DNA from: Vitis vinifera
Lineage: Eukaryota; Streptophyta; Magnoliopsida; Vitales; Vitaceae
Length of the DNA: 64,000 nucleotides
Direction: 5' to 3'
NCBI RefSeq assembly: GCF_030704535.1
Contig: NC_081813.1
Span: 6,758,501-6,822,500, forward strand
Shown here: piece by piece, positions 45,043-58,044 of the stretch
How positions within the stretch are numbered: position 1 is the stretch's first letter
How the letters are laid out: every line of letters begins with the position of its first letter
Program-made: the position numbers and the translations under genes
The notes under the pieces: model-generated
The model's database searches: none
What the model was told of the DNA's origin: nothing
The model's input: only the letters and a program-made list of their open reading frames with translations

Positions 45043-45444
45043 GAAATATTAATTATTTGCATCTATTGATTTGTTCCTAAAAGAGACGTTTGTTAACTAG
45101 ATGGCTAAATGTGAGGATTTCACATTTTTTTTTAAAACATATTTGAAATATGATTTATTTAATAAAACTTGTGTAAGAAGAGAGTTCAAAAATGATTAGG
45201 AGTTTAAATTGAAATTAAAGAGATTCATGTTATTGAATGATATTATATATTTTAAAATGTAAGATAAAAAGTCATTATTATAAATATGTTGAGTTAAATT
45301 GAATTACAATAGACAAATAAAAGTACATGCTTTAAAAAACATTAAAAAAGGGTACAACAATTTATTTTCTTCAAATTTTGCTTTTAAATACTTAAGAAAA
45401 TAATAATGAAATAATCTATTTGCATTGAAAGTAGAATTAAAAGA

Positions 45445-45448
<4 letters not shown>

Positions 45449-45535
<87 letters not shown>
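45449..45535. repeat. (AT)n microsatellite, about 43 units
   Basis: The longest simple repeat of the window, at the same position relative to the ~490-bp unit as the run at 45005. Confidence 0.9.
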
Positions 45536-45537
<2 letters not shown>

Positions 45538-46028
45538 GCAATATTAATTATTTGCATCTATTGATTTGTTTTGGATAGCGAGCTTTGTTCTTGATAGCTA
45601 AATGTGAGGACTCCACTCTTTTTTCTTCTTTTTTTCTTTTTAATATATTTGGAATATGATTTATTTAATAATATTTGTGTAAGGAGAGAGTTCAAAAACG
45701 ATTGAGAGAAGTGTAGATTGAAATTAAAAAAAAAAAAAAAAAAATCACATTATTGATTTTAAAATGTAAGATAAAAACCATTGTTATAAATATGTTGAGT
45801 TTAATTGAATTATAATAGACAAATAAAAGTACATGGTTTTAAAAAATGACAAAAAAGCATAACAATTTATTTTCATCAAATTTGTAAGAAAATGCTAATG
45901 AAATAATCTATTTGCATCAAAAGTAGAATTTTAAAAAAATGATTATATATGATTAACTCATATATACATATATATGGCATCATCTAAAGTCCACCTATTT
46001 TTAAATTAATATATTTGGAATATGGTAT

Positions 46029-46596
46029 GATGTAACACCTCGTTGTGCACTGGTCTCAACATCCGTTGATAGACAAAGTTACCAATGACAAAAATGCTCC
46101 TTATCCGCCTCTTTGAGGTAATTACCAATCTTAGTTATACCTGTAGGAATGTGATCTTTGCCTAATCCGGATTTATCTATATTGTCTCATCTCGTGCAAA
46201 GCGGTAACTATCTGAAGGAAGGGTACGAGTTGATCCTCGCATCGAACTCTAAGCACTAGTTGAACCTTATTCGGTCTCTTTCAGTGGCGGCTCTCTTAAA
46301 GATGGTATTCATTGCGCTTTCCTATTTTAGAAGCATAGTCCTTACATGTACTCTAGTTACCAAAGAAAGAGACTTTTTGCGATTCTCACGATCTACTAAA
46401 GGGCAAGTAGTGTCGATATTGGATCAAATCCAATTCATGAGATGGCAATGATCTTTAGATAGACATGGACATAATGTGCTATTTTCCTTGGTTTCATTGG
46501 AACCTTCTTTTTTCAGAGCCCCAAGAAAAGTAATGTTTAAATAGTTTCAAGTCCGTGAGTCAAGCAAGGTCTTCCTTCTCTTCCAATCCGATCACA
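46029..46596. other. Compositionally distinct insert, possibly organellar DNA
   Basis: The segment is clearly richer in G+C than the surrounding tandem repeat, lacks the local A+T tracts, and is flanked on both sides by pieces of that repeat. It contains phrases such as 'ggcaagtagtgtcgatattg' and 'cagtggcggctctcttaaag'; a 63-codon frame at 46260-46451 has no recognised domain. Its texture resembles plant mitochondrial intergenic DNA, making a nuclear mitochondrial insertion a reasonable guess. I did not recognise a specific organellar gene. Confidence 0.35.
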
Positions 46597-46700
46597 GTGA
46601 CCTTTGTTCTAGATAGTTAAATATGAGGACACCACATTTTAAAAAAAAATATATGTATATTTGAAATAAAAAAGTTTCATATTTGAATGAATTTGATCGG

Positions 46701-47592
46701 TTGTTGGCTCTAACGAGATTTATTTGGTAGTATTCCATTTCCTTAGAAGGTGAAATTAAATATTTATAGGGACATGTATGGGAGGACTACACCTATTTTC
46801 TTAGTATATTCAAAATATAATATATGTAAATATTATTTCCAAGTGAGAGTTTTAGAAATATATCGAAGGAGAGTAAATTTAAATTGAAGAGTCTAATGTT
46901 TGACTAGAAAGACAATAAATTTGATTGATAATAGGTTTTAGTGAAAATGGTTGATACTTCATTTCTTTTGATCGATGAATTTAATAATTTAGATCTATTT
47001 CTAACGTTGGAATCGAGAATAAAAAAAATCAATTCTAATTCTGCTCGTTAATATGTTTGAATTATTTTTTAAAATAACAAATAAATAAAAAATTCCTTGT
47101 TTTAATTCATCTCTTTTCCACAAAATTATAGTTCACCGTCGGACCGTCCTCTATGGTATTTCTACTCAAGTTCCCATGTAATGATTGCACCCTCTTAATA
47201 TTGTTTAGCAACGTGGAAGGGCCCTCCTATTTTGGGAATGTGTTTGGAATATGATCTGTGGATACTATTTTGGCATGGTAGAAAAATGAAAAAGGACTGT
47301 AAGGAGAGTATAGACGAGAGAATTTTTTTTTTTTGGAAAATGGCTAAAAAAGGATTGGAAAGAGAGTATAAATGATGAGGTGAGGGAGACACAATGAACT
47401 GGATGAGTTGTTGCTTGTGCCCGGGGACAAACTCAATACCAGAAGAGCTGAGGAGACCATCACTGATTTCGAGCGTTTTCAGCTCCAGAGTTTGAAACTT
47501 TGAGTTTCTTTACCTGAACTTTTAGGAAAGGTTTCTGGGTTTTGGTGGGTTCTGGTTGGTTTTGCAGGGGGGGTTCTCCGTTTCGTTCTGCA
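46701..47592. other. Upstream region of the ABCG pseudogene
   Basis: A+T-rich to about 47100, then mixed. No TATA box stands out. The 47395-47590 stretch has genic composition and probably represents the former 5' leader. Confidence 0.35.
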
Positions 47593-50500
47593 ATGGCATC
47601 TGCAGAAATTACTAGAACTCGTGCTAGTTTAAGGAGAACGGGTTCTAGGTTCTGGACGAGCTCGGGTAGGGAGGTTTTCTCCCGATCAGCAAGGGATGAG
47701 GATGATGAGGAAGCTTTGAAATGGGCCGTAATCCAGAAACTTCCCACCTACAATAGGTTGAAGAAAGGTTTGCTGAAGGGATCAGAGGGCGACTTCAGTG
47801 AAGTTGATATACAGAACCTTGGGTCTCGGGAAAAGAAGAATTTATTGGAGCGATTGGTGAAAACTGCTGTCTTAAAAGTTCACCAAGATTTTCTACACAA
47901 CCAAACAGCTTTCTATGACTTTTTGATTATGGGTTTTCGTGTTGCTTCCATCTTTTTCAGAGTTGGAATTGTTCTTCCCGAAGTTGAAGTTAGATTTGAG
48001 CATCTCACCGTCGGATGCTTGGATACTTGCTCCTCCATTCTTTATTGAATTTTTTTTTTGTAATCTCATATCCAATTCTAAAACTGAAATTAATTTCTTC
48101 TTTAGGTTACTGGAAAGGTGACATACAATGGTCATGGCATGGAGGAATTCGTACCCCAGAGAACTGCCGCCTATATCGGCCAGCATGATAACCATATAGG
48201 AGAAATGACAGTAAGGGAAACCTTGGCCTTTTCTGCAATATGCCAAGGTGTTGGATTTCGATATGGTTAGTCTAAATCATTGCCTCGGCTTTTACTTTCC
48301 TTGTCTTGAAGGTTATGAATGTAGGTATATATGACATTTCCATAGCTTATGAAATTCACTATTGTTTTGGCCATCTGCAGAAATGTTAGCAGAGCTGGCA
48401 AGAAGAGAGAAGGAAGCAAATATTAAGCCTGATCCTGATATTGATGTGTTCATGAAGGTGAGACAGAAGCTACTTTTAGTGAAATCTTAAGCAGTTCTGC
48501 AGCATTTGACCTATTTATTTTGAGTGGAGAGCATTAATACTATTGCTCTGTTTTTAAAAACAATCCCGAAAAATAGTTTTTGATAAAAGCCGAGGCATAC
48601 AGATTTCTGAGAAAACCCTGATATTCTAACTCATGATTGGTTTATTTTTCTTGATATTTTAATTTACAGATTCTGGGACTAGATGTTTGTGCAGATACAA
48701 TGGTAGGAAATGCAATGCTAAGAGGTATCTCTGGTGGACAAAAGAAACGTGTCACAACAGGTAGGATAATTTAAAATAATCATGTAAAACAATTGAAAAC
48801 AATTAAAAGATGTTCTGGTCCGTCCGGGTTTTTATTTCAAGGAACAAAAAACTGTTTTTGAAAATGGTTAACCCTACATATTTTTTTGCCATTATTTGAA
48901 TTGAATTGAATTATGTGAAATGTATGAATGGTAGGTGAGATGCTGGTCGGACCAGCAACGGCGCTGTTCATGGACGAGATCTCTACTGGTTTGGACAGCT
49001 CCACAACTTCATAGCAGAGCGTCAACATTCTCAAAGGGACTGCTTTCATCTCTCTCCTAGAGCCAACCCCAGAGACTTACGACCTTTTTTATGAGATCAT
49101 TCTACTGTCTGATAGCATGATTGTTTATCAGGGTCCTCGTGAAAACGTGCTTGGATTCTTCTAATCCATGGGCTTCAGATGTCCTGAAAGGAAGGGTGTG
49201 GCAGACTACCTGCACGAAGTGAGAGCAAATCAAGCTTAATTTACAGCTTCTGGGTTTTTTTTTTTTTCCTTATTTTCAATAGAAAAAATAAAGCTCGAAG
49301 ATGGACTTAATTTAGATTTGAAGAAGACTCACAATTAGTCTTGGTGAAAAATAAATTGATTGCAGGTAACATCTAGGAAAGATAGGAGCAGTATTGGGCA
49401 CGTAAAGACCAACCTTACAGATTTGTTAAAGCCAAAGAATTCGCGAGGCATTCCTGTCATTCCACGTTGGGCTAAAACTAGCAGAAGAGCTTGCAATTCC
49501 ATTCAACAAGACCAAAAGCCATCCAGCTGCTTTGACAACCAAAAAGTATGGTGTTTCAAATAAGGAACTGATGAGTGCTTGCACCGCAAGAGAGGCCTTG
49601 CTGATGAGGAGGAACTCATTTATCTATCTTTTCAAGCTCTTTCAGGTGAGTCCTGTTTATAACTAACTATGGCTCTGAATTAATTTTGTGTGTGTATATA
49701 TATATATTTGAATGTAATTTATGATTTTTACTTCTGTTTGTAGCTCCTACTCATGGCATTTGTCGGACTCACACTGTTCCTAAGAGTTCAGATGCACAGG
49801 ACAGTAGAAGATGGAAACGTTTATGCGAGTGATTTGTTCTTCACTGTGATCGCAATCATGTTTAATGGAATGGTAGAAATTGTCTTGATCATTGAAAAAC
49901 TTGGTGTCTTTTACAAGCAAAGAGACCTACTCTTCTATCCTCCATGGCCATTTGCTCTTCCCACATGGATCCTCAAGATCCCCATCACAGTTGTTGAAGT
50001 TGCTCTTTGGGTAGCCATGACTTATAATCCCACTGGACTTGATCCAAATGCGGGAAGGTAAAAAGTTATCAAGTCGCAGGAACTTGCTCAGACTTGTTTC
50101 ACATGATTTTTTTCTCAGTTCCAAAATGACCAATGCTCATGAATAAACGAAATCTTCTTATGCCAGGTTCTTTAGACAGCTTTTTCTCCCTCATGCTTCT
50201 CAATCAGATGTCATCTGCAATGTTCAGAGTGATTGCATCATTTTGTAGAAACTTGACCGTAGCCACCACAATGGGGTCATTTATTATACTTATTCTTTTC
50301 GCATTGGGTGGTTTTGTCTTGTCATGAGGTATAATAAGGAAACATTTTTTTTTTACCCTAACAATGGCTTTCTGATTCCTTTTTGTATTTGGTCAATGCT
50401 GCAGATAGTATCAAACCCTGGTGGATACGGGGTTACTATTGTTCCCCTTTGATGTATGCGCAGAATGCATTAATGGTAAATGAATTCCTCTCACATAGTT

Positions 50501-52036
50501 GGAGACACGTAAGTTGTTGAATTTGCCATGTGAACATTTGTGTTTGTTTATGTGTGCCCATAAAAAATTGGCTATTGATTAATATATTTCCCTTTTCAGA
50601 AAGATTTTCCAAATGCAACACTACCCCTTGGAGTCAAACTATTGGAGTCTCGTGGGTTCTTCACACGAGGACACTGGTACTAGATAGGATTTCGGGCAAT
50701 GATTGGATTCTCAATATTATTCAACGTCGTGTACACTTTAGCTCTCATGTTCCTAAATCGTGGGTATCTTTATCTTTACTTCTCTGCTTTGGAACTCCTA
50801 AACATTGGAGCTTAGGTGTATTGAGATTTGTGCAAATTTTGCAGCATATGAGAAGCCTCAAGCTATGTTAACAGACGAGTCCGAGAATGACCAACCTCCT
50901 TCCAACACTCTCCGGACTGCATCCGCAGGTGTGATGAAACCCATACGTGGTGTATGCATGCCTTTGTGTGCCTGTGCTCTTCTCATTTTACTACATGTTC
51001 TATATGGCTAATTATTAGGTTTGAACTTTTGACATGCAGATGCAGAGAGACCGAACAGAAATGAGGGAACCACCTCATCTGGGAGGACAGAAGCCATCAC
51101 TGAGGAGGGTAGCCAGGACAAGAAAAAAGGGATGGTTCTTCCATTCGAACCATATTTTATCACCTTTGAGGAAATCAGATACTCTCGGTTGACATGCCAG
51201 CGGTAACTTAATTCATATCTATGCTAATTGATAATGTATATGGGTTTCATAATGTACCATAAACGAAAATCAGAACTAAGTTGTGAGAATGGAACTTGCA
51301 GGAAATGAAAAGCCAGGGTGTTCCTGGGGACAAATTGGAGCTTCTGAAGGGGGTGAGTGGTGCTTTCAGGCCTGGTGTTCTTACAGCTCTGATGGGTGTT
51401 AGTGGTGCTGGTAAAACCACTCTCATGGATGTACTGGCTGGTCGGAAATCTGGTGGGTATATTAAGGGTAACATCTCCATTTCCGGCTACCCAAAGAAGC
51501 AAGAGACTTTTGCTCGGATTTCTGGATACTGTGAGCAGAATGACATCCACTCTCCTCATGTTACCGTCTATGAGTCCTTGCTCTACTCAGCTTGGCTGCG
51601 GTTGCCTCCTGATGTGAATTCTAAAACCAGAAAGGTGGGAATCTCCAGAATTTTTTTCTGGACTGTTTCTTAAACAAATATGTAATCATTGCTAATGGTT
51701 ACAGATGTTCAATATGGAAGTCATGGATCTGGTGGAATTGACCCCATTGAAGAATGCACTAGTTGGGCTGCCAGGAGTAAATCTCTCAACCGAGCAGCGC
51801 AAGAGGCTGACCATTGCAGTTGAGCCTGTGGCAAATCCCTCCATTATATTCATGGACGAGCCAACTTCAGGGCCAGATGCAAGAGCTGCTGCTATTGTTA
51901 TGAGAACAATGAGGAACGCAGTGGACACAGGAAGAACAGTGGTGTGCGCCATCCATCAGCCAAGTATTGACATTTTTGAAGCCTTTGATGAGGTGGGAAA
52001 TGTTAATAGATAGAAAAGAGTTTTTGACTTCTCTCT

Positions 52037-52106
<70 letters not shown>

Positions 52107-53801
52107 TCTTCTGCAATTACTGAAATAGTATTTGAAAATGGGTTAATATGTGGGACCAGTGGGTAGACATTCTTGCCATCTGATAGCCTACTTTGAGGTA
52201 AGATGCGGTGACGAAATAAAAGCTTTGGGCAGCAAATAGTTCGATTTGAGTTCATTCATATCAAGCACTTACTAACACATGTACATATAATCACTTGCTT
52301 TCATAAAGGGAATTGAAGGAGTCGGTAAAATCGAGGACGGTTATAACCCTGCAACTTGGATGTCGAAGTTTCCACTGCGGCACAAGAAGTGACCATGGGG
52401 GTCGATTTCAATGAATTATACAAAAATTCAACCTATGCAGGTAATTCAACTATAGGTTATCTGAATGCATTATGAGATTGAAATGTCATATCTATATCTA
52501 TATGTATATACCAGTCATCTCAATGTTCATCATGAAAGCTTAAAATTGTTGTTGAAGCCTTTTGTACCATGTGCCATCTTTTCAGGAGAAACATAGATAT
52601 AATTAAGGAACTGAGCCAACCTCCCCCTGATTCAAAGGAGCTCTATTTCTCTAGTCGATACTCCCAGCCCTTCTTGATTCAATGTATGGCATGCTTATGG
52701 AAACAACGCCAGTCATACTGGCGCAACACATCGTACACTGGAGTGAGATTTACCTTCACACTTGTCATATCCTTGATGTTTGGGACAATGCTCTGGAAGC
52801 TGGGCAACAAATGGTAATTTGAAATCAGTCCAAAAACTTTGAGAATTACTCAGTATATATGTTGTTTCTCTACATACATCAACTTCAATTTATAATTCAC
52901 AAGGTAAAACAAGGCAGGCCAACGCCAACAAAACTGTCTAATGCGATGGGTTCTATGTATGCTGCTGTTATCTTCATTGGCCTTCAAAATTCCGCATCAG
53001 TGCAGCCAGTCGTGGATGTTGAACGAACAGTCTTTTACAGAGAACTAGCTGCCGGAATGTATTCAGCACTGGCCTATGCCTTCTCACAGGTAACTAGATC
53101 TCTCATGCTATATATATGTAGACTTTTTTACATTTGTAATGTTTTTTTATGTCCTTTGTTAGTAAAATTTCTTCTCCTATTACAGGCTATTGTTGAGATC
53201 CCATACATTTTTTCACAAACTGTGTTATATGGGGTTCTGGTTTATGCAATGATTTCGTTTCAATGGACAGCCGCCAAGATCTTCTGGTATCTCTTCTTCA
53301 TGTTCTTCACCTACTCCGGCATGATAGCTGTTTCTTTAACACCGAATCAAAATTTTTCTATGATTTTGCCGGAGTATTTTCCGCATCATGGAACCTCTTT
53401 TCGGGTTTTGTAGTCCCCCGAACCGTAAGTACTCTCAACCCATAACTCTTTAAAACACAAGCTTGCCTTATCAATATCAGCATACATGGTTATGTCAATG
53501 ACTCATTCTGTTGCTTTTCTTCCGTGATGAATATTAACAGAGGATTCCCGGGTGGTGAATTTGGTATTACTGGCTCTGTCCAGTTGCATGGACCTTGTAT
53601 GGAATGGTTGTATCACAATTCGGAGATATAGACGATCCCCTATCTGGAAAAGGTCAAACAGTGAGGTAATTCCTGGAGGATTATTATAGATTGAAGCATG
53701 ATTTCCTGGGAGCAACTGTAGCTGTGGTAATCGGCTTTACATTGTTGTTCTTATTCGTCTTCGTTGTTGCCATCAAGTTATTTGACTTCCAAAAGCGATA
53801 A
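47593..53801 (+). pseudogene. PDR-type ABCG transporter pseudogene
   Basis: The exon order of a full-size pleiotropic-drug-resistance (ABCG) transporter is readable. Exon 1 from ATG 47593 (DEDDEEALKWAVIQKLPTYN); exon piece from 47961 (VEVRFEHLTV); 48106-48265, 48381-48457, 48670-48760 and 48935-49218 (first nucleotide-binding domain, with [14 protein letters not shown]); 49367-49645; 49744-50058 (membrane segments, VFYKQRDLLFYP); 50404-50509; 50601 on; 51299-51634 (second domain, Walker [10 protein letters not shown]); 51705-51991 ([20 protein letters not shown]); 52588-52815; 52900-53090; 53186 on; last exon 53541-53801. Lesions: the exons with the first Walker A are missing between 48010 and 48105; stops at 49012, 49162, 50691 and 53556; frameshifts after 49400, in 50133-50330, at 52350 and near 53360; and L-to-P in the TSGLDA motif. 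Intact relatives export lipids, hormones or defence compounds at the plasma membrane. Confidence 0.88.
52030..52106. repeat. Compound (TC)n(TA)n microsatellite in a pseudogene intron
   Basis: A TC-rich run (to 52080) passes directly into about 13 TA units. Confidence 0.9.
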
Positions 53802-53897
53802 AAGGTGTTTGGAGATGGTAGCTTAATGTGTATGGGTGTAACCCTTTCAGTTCGACACATTTGATTCTAACCCTGCAATGAGCAGGTTCAGTAAAGC

Positions 53898-53903
53898 AAT
53901 AAA
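53898..53903 (+). terminator. Former poly(A) signal of the ABCG pseudogene
   Basis: AATAAA in 'gtaaagcaataaagatgtta', about 97 bp past the terminal TAA. Confidence 0.45.
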
Positions 53904-54062
53904 GATGTTATATTCTGGCATTTTGTTAATCCCCTAGCAATTTTATGGGGTTTGAAATTCAAATTCACGAGAACAACAAAAGTTTATGCATGCAATTCTT
54001 TGATCCTTGATTACTTTCTAAATTACATGTATGTAAGGTACACCTAATTTTGGATGGTTTGC

Positions 54063-54312
54063 TGTTGATGCTGCCCAAGCTACTGGCTGTTCATGTAAAT
54101 GAAGGCTTGCATATCTCTAGAGAAAGAATCAAGAAAAACAGAGCAAAGCAAAACAGGGCACACTCACAGGCATAGCAAAAAAAAAAAAAAAAGTAAGTTT
54201 GCTCAACACATTTCTTTCTTTCTATCCAAGCTCTCTATCTCTCAAGATTACAGCCATGACTATAGTTGTAGTATTAAGAACAAATTGCAGTACATTAACT
54301 CATACATCAACA
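54063..54312 (-). repeat. 3' LTR of a truncated minus-strand copia element (250 bp)
   Basis: The ends TGTTGATG and CATCAACA form a perfect 8-base inverted repeat. Just to the right, the minus strand reads AAAAGGGGAGAA (54313-54324), the polypurine tract expected before a 3' LTR. A poly-A run (54177-54192) lies inside. Confidence 0.65.
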
Positions 54313-55440
54313 TTCTCCCCTTTTAATGTACTGCTCTTGAACTCCCAAAGCAATCCTTAGGATTTGAAACTTTGCTGTTGGAAGTGCCTTTATCAAGATA
54401 TTTGCCATTTGATCTTTAGATCTTCAGTAATTGAGTTGTATCTCATTTTGTTCAATTGCTTCTCTTATGAAGTGATACTTGATGGTAATGTGTCTAGTCT
54501 AACTGTGAGAACATGAATTCTTTGCCATGGAGATGTTGATTTGTTGTCACAAAAAACCTCTATTGATGCTTGTTGTTTTTCTTCAATGTCTTCCGAAATT
54601 CTTCTAAGCCATATAGCTTGAGAAGTTGCAATGGAGGCTGACATGTACTCTAGTTGAAGGTTGAGCAACTAATTGTTGCTTCTTTGACATCCATGAAAAT
54701 ATACCTGTGCCAAGAGAAAAAAACATAACCCAATGTGCTTTTCATATCATCTGCACATCCTCCCCAATCATTTAGGATTTCTGTCAAATCTAATTCCATA
54801 ACTCCTTGTACTTTGAATATACCTCAAGACACTTTTTCCAAGACCAAAATGAAACTGACTTGGATTGTACATGAATCTCGATAGCAGGCTGGAAGCAAAC
54901 ATGATGTCCGGCCTTCTTGTTGTAAAGATATGACAGGTTCCCAACCAAACTCCTATAAAGGGTTTCATCCACCTTCTTTACACCATCTTCTTTCATCATT
55001 TTTTCATTGCTAACAAGAGCAGTCCCTGATTTGCAACCAAACATTCCAAACTTCTTTAAAATCTTCTCAGCATAATTTTTTTTTTTTTTTTTTGAGAAAT
55101 AAAAACTCCTCCATCATCTTGGTGAATGTCCATGCCAAGAAAATGATGTAACAACCCCTTATCACTCATTTCATATTTCTTTATCACTTTATTTTTTAAT
55201 TCATCCATCATTTTTTTGTTATTTCTAGCAAATACCAAGTCATCAAAATAAAGAGCAATAATGAGGATGTCATACTTACCTTGTTTCTTCACATATATAA
55301 GGTTGGCTCACTCTTGCTTTTACGAAAACCTTTTTCAAGGAAGTAGCCATATCAATCTCCTTATGCCAAGTTCTTGACACTTGTTTGAGTCCCTGCAAAG
55401 CTTTTTTAGCTTGTTGATTTTATTTTCTTCTCCTTTGACA
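54313..55440 (-). pseudogene. Truncated copia pol (RT to RNase H)
   Basis: The minus strand encodes reverse-transcriptase pieces (ILIIALYFDDLVFARNN, with YFDD at the YVDD site; GLLHHFLGMDI; GGVFISQKK), then DETLYRSLVGNLSYL, RRPDIMFASSLLSRFM, and RNase H pieces (EYMSASIATSQAIWLRR, VFCDNKS). Frames shift repeatedly, including within an A/T run at 55078-55093. The sequence stops matching near 55440, and no 5' LTR, gag or integrase is present, so the element is truncated. Confidence 0.75.
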
Positions 55441-55479
55441 ATGAATCTTGTTCAACATAAACTTTAGGGTAAAGCGGTC

Positions 55480-55700
55480 AAGTAAATTTGTATAACTTGA
55501 TTTTGTATAGTAAATTTGTATAACTTGATTTTGTATAGTAAATTTAAATTAGTAGGTTTTAAACCTTGTGATTTTTTATCTCCATCGTTAGTGTGGAGAT
55601 TTTCCACGTAAAAAATCTTGTGTCTTATTATTCATATCTTTTATATTTGATATTCTATTTGAATTGCTCAAAATTAATATAATTGGCTATCCCTAACATC
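55480..55700 (+). repeat. Probable LTR fragment with a 28-bp tandem repeat
   Basis: 'gtaaatttgtataacttgat' starts at 55482 and again at 55510 (period 28), with a partial third unit at 55538. It is followed by 'gtgtggagattttccacgta' and 'tcttgtgtcttattattcat', phrases typical of the 3' part of copia LTRs. It may be unrelated to the truncated minus-strand element at its left. Confidence 0.4.
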
Positions 55701-56726
55701 TCATAGAGTAAAAAAAATTAGGTATAACATATAAATATTTATTGAAAATTTTTAAAATCACCTATTTACCCTTTTAGGAGTTCCCTATTGGACTTTCGGT
55801 TTTTAAAAAATAATGGATAAAATCAAATTAAAAATGGAATGAATGAAGGGTTGAGGCATAATAGATGAAAACAAAGATATTCTCTAATGTTAGTTTGAAT
55901 TAAAGGATGGTATAGTAGTTCATTCCTTGATATTAAGAATTCTTGGTAATTCTTAATCCCTAGATATATAAGGTTTTGCTATTGTTATCTAATAAAATAT
56001 TAAAAGTTAGGATACATATGCAATCTTGAGTTATGGAACTCAAGTTAGTCTCATTTGGCCCCACATCTTGAATACCCTAAAAGTAATTAAAATTGATACT
56101 CTTGTTTTCCCTAAGGTCCTAAACATAAAGTAGGATTGTGGAACCCCTAATATTGAATCATTTAAATTAGAAATCAATAATTCTTTTATAATTTATTTAG
56201 GTTTATTTTATTAAATTCAATTTTATTCAAATCAATTTTTTTTTTCAATTCAAGAAATTATTTAGACCTAATTTGACAACTTCCATAAAAGCCATAGTGA
56301 CTCTTTCTCTAGTTTTTTTTTTGTCAAAGTTGGTATGTAAAAAAAAACTTAGTATTTTGGCTAATAAAGAATCTAAACAAAAAGTATATCGATAAAAATC
56401 TTTTCAAATCTTTTTAAGAGTTAAATTTCCAAAATTGTTTTGAAATCTTTCCAAATCTTTTTAAGATTATTAAGTTTTCTAAATTGTTTTTTTAGTGAAA
56501 TATGATTTCTTAATTGATTCTAAGTCTATTAGATTTTCTCTAATATATGCCTATTGAGAGAGTTTTCTCAAAAACTCACATACCTTTTAAATCGTTATTC
56601 TTTGTGTTTAACCTGAAACTCTCAAAGGAGTTTATTTTTATTATTGAGTTTGTGAGAGAGATGTGCATCCCTTTAAGGCGTAAAGGAGTCCACTAAGGAG
56701 CACGATAATGTTATGTTGCAAACGCG
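55701..56726. other. Intergenic DNA, no gene seen
   Basis: Repeated phrases such as 'tcttttcaaatctttttaag' and 'aaatctttttaaga' near 56400-56470 indicate small local duplications. No coding frame is supported. Confidence 0.35.
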
Positions 56727-58040
56727 ACATCAGATATAGACAATGATGACAATATTGATAAATACAGATATATCGATACTTCGATTTTACGGATATAGTG
56801 GAGAAATATTGACAAATATCATTAATTTAAAATTAACTTATTGCAAATCTACTAATTATGTGAATTAGATATATAACTATACTAAAGTTAATTTACTTAA
56901 ATCTATTGAAAATGTACTAATTAATTATATTTGAATATCAAAATAAAATAAAATTATTAATTTAAAGTTAACTTATTACAAATCTACTAATCATATGAAT
57001 CAAATGTATAATTATACTAAGTTAATTTACTTACATCTATTGAAAACATACTAATTTATTAAAAAATTAATATTAAACTATTATTAAACTTAAACAAATA
57101 ACTTAAATTCAATTGATTAAATAAATTAAATTTAGTATAAAAATAATTAAAATTTTAAAAAGAACATACTTTACAATAATTGAGCAATCTTGGTTTAGAG
57201 TTAATCCAAAAACTTGACTCATAAATTCCCAAATTTATAAGATTTTGAGAACAAAAAAAAAAAAAAAAAAAGCAATAGGAGATAAATACACTTTGAAATG
57301 AAATGTGGATGAAATGGATTAAGAGTTAACTATTTATAGAAAAAAATTTGGCTAAAATAGCTGTTGAAAAATGATTTTAATGTTAAAAATCATTTATGGC
57401 CGTTGAATCAAAATTTGATCATTAGATCATCAAATAGCCATTGGGATCACTTCCCAACCATTAGATCATCTCCCATATTAAATTTGGAACTTGGGTCACC
57501 TTTTTTACCGTTGCATCATCTTTAAAATGTAGGCATGATCTGAGTTGTTGGATCAACACGAGCATGTTTTAGGTCATCAAATCAACCCAATAGTGGAGCA
57601 GATGATCGTTGCATACATGGACGTGATCTGGGTCATTCAATCAACGCTAGCATAATCTAGGTTGTCAGATCACCCACATAGTGGAGCATTTGACCATTGC
57701 ATACATGAGCATGATCTAGATTATTTGATCAACGCGAGTGTGAATTGGCCCGTTAAATCACACGCACAGTGGAGCGGATATTTCTATGACAAATCGACTA
57801 TTTTTCGCTAATATATTACTAAAATTCAACGATTTTTTGCATCCATGGCCGATTTATTCCACATCTCGTTGATATATCGGTATTTACCCATATTTTGTCA
57901 ATATATCAACAATTTTTGGTGATTTTTTGCAATATTTCCATGCCTCGATATATCACACCTATATATCATTTACATGTCCATTGATACGCAATATATCAGT
58001 GATATATCAATAATATATCACGATATTTTCATCCTTGGGT
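56727..58040. repeat. GATATATC-rich element with inverted ends
   Basis: The left end ('gacaatattgataaatacag', then 'atatatcgata') is mirrored on the other strand near the right end ('tcgttgatatatcggtattt', 'atattttgtcaatatatc'). The last 250 bp contain at least eight 'tatatc' palindromes. The middle (57380-57780) repeats 'tagatcatc', 'gatctgggtcattcaatcaa' and 'cacagtggagc' motifs. No transposase frame is seen. It may be a non-autonomous transposon of unassigned class. Confidence 0.4.
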
Positions 58041-58044
58041 ATAA

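Larger units (their letters stand above)
44876..46700. repeat. Tandem array of ~490-bp A+T-rich unit, interrupted
   Basis: The unit carries 'gcatctattgatttgttc', 'tagctaaatgtgaggac', 'gtgtaaggagagagttcaaaa', 'aatgtaagataaaaa' and 'gaaataatctatttgcatca' in fixed order. A partial copy starts near 44876, fuller copies near 45058 and 45548, and a further piece reappears at 46597 ('acctttgttctagatagtta'). Long (AT)n runs separate the first copies. A segment of different composition (46029-46596) interrupts the last copies. Confidence 0.6.

Noticed and set aside
46260-46451. 63-codon frame in the inserted segment considered as an organellar gene
   Set aside because: I could not match it to any mitochondrial or plastid protein; the segment is reported only as possibly organellar.
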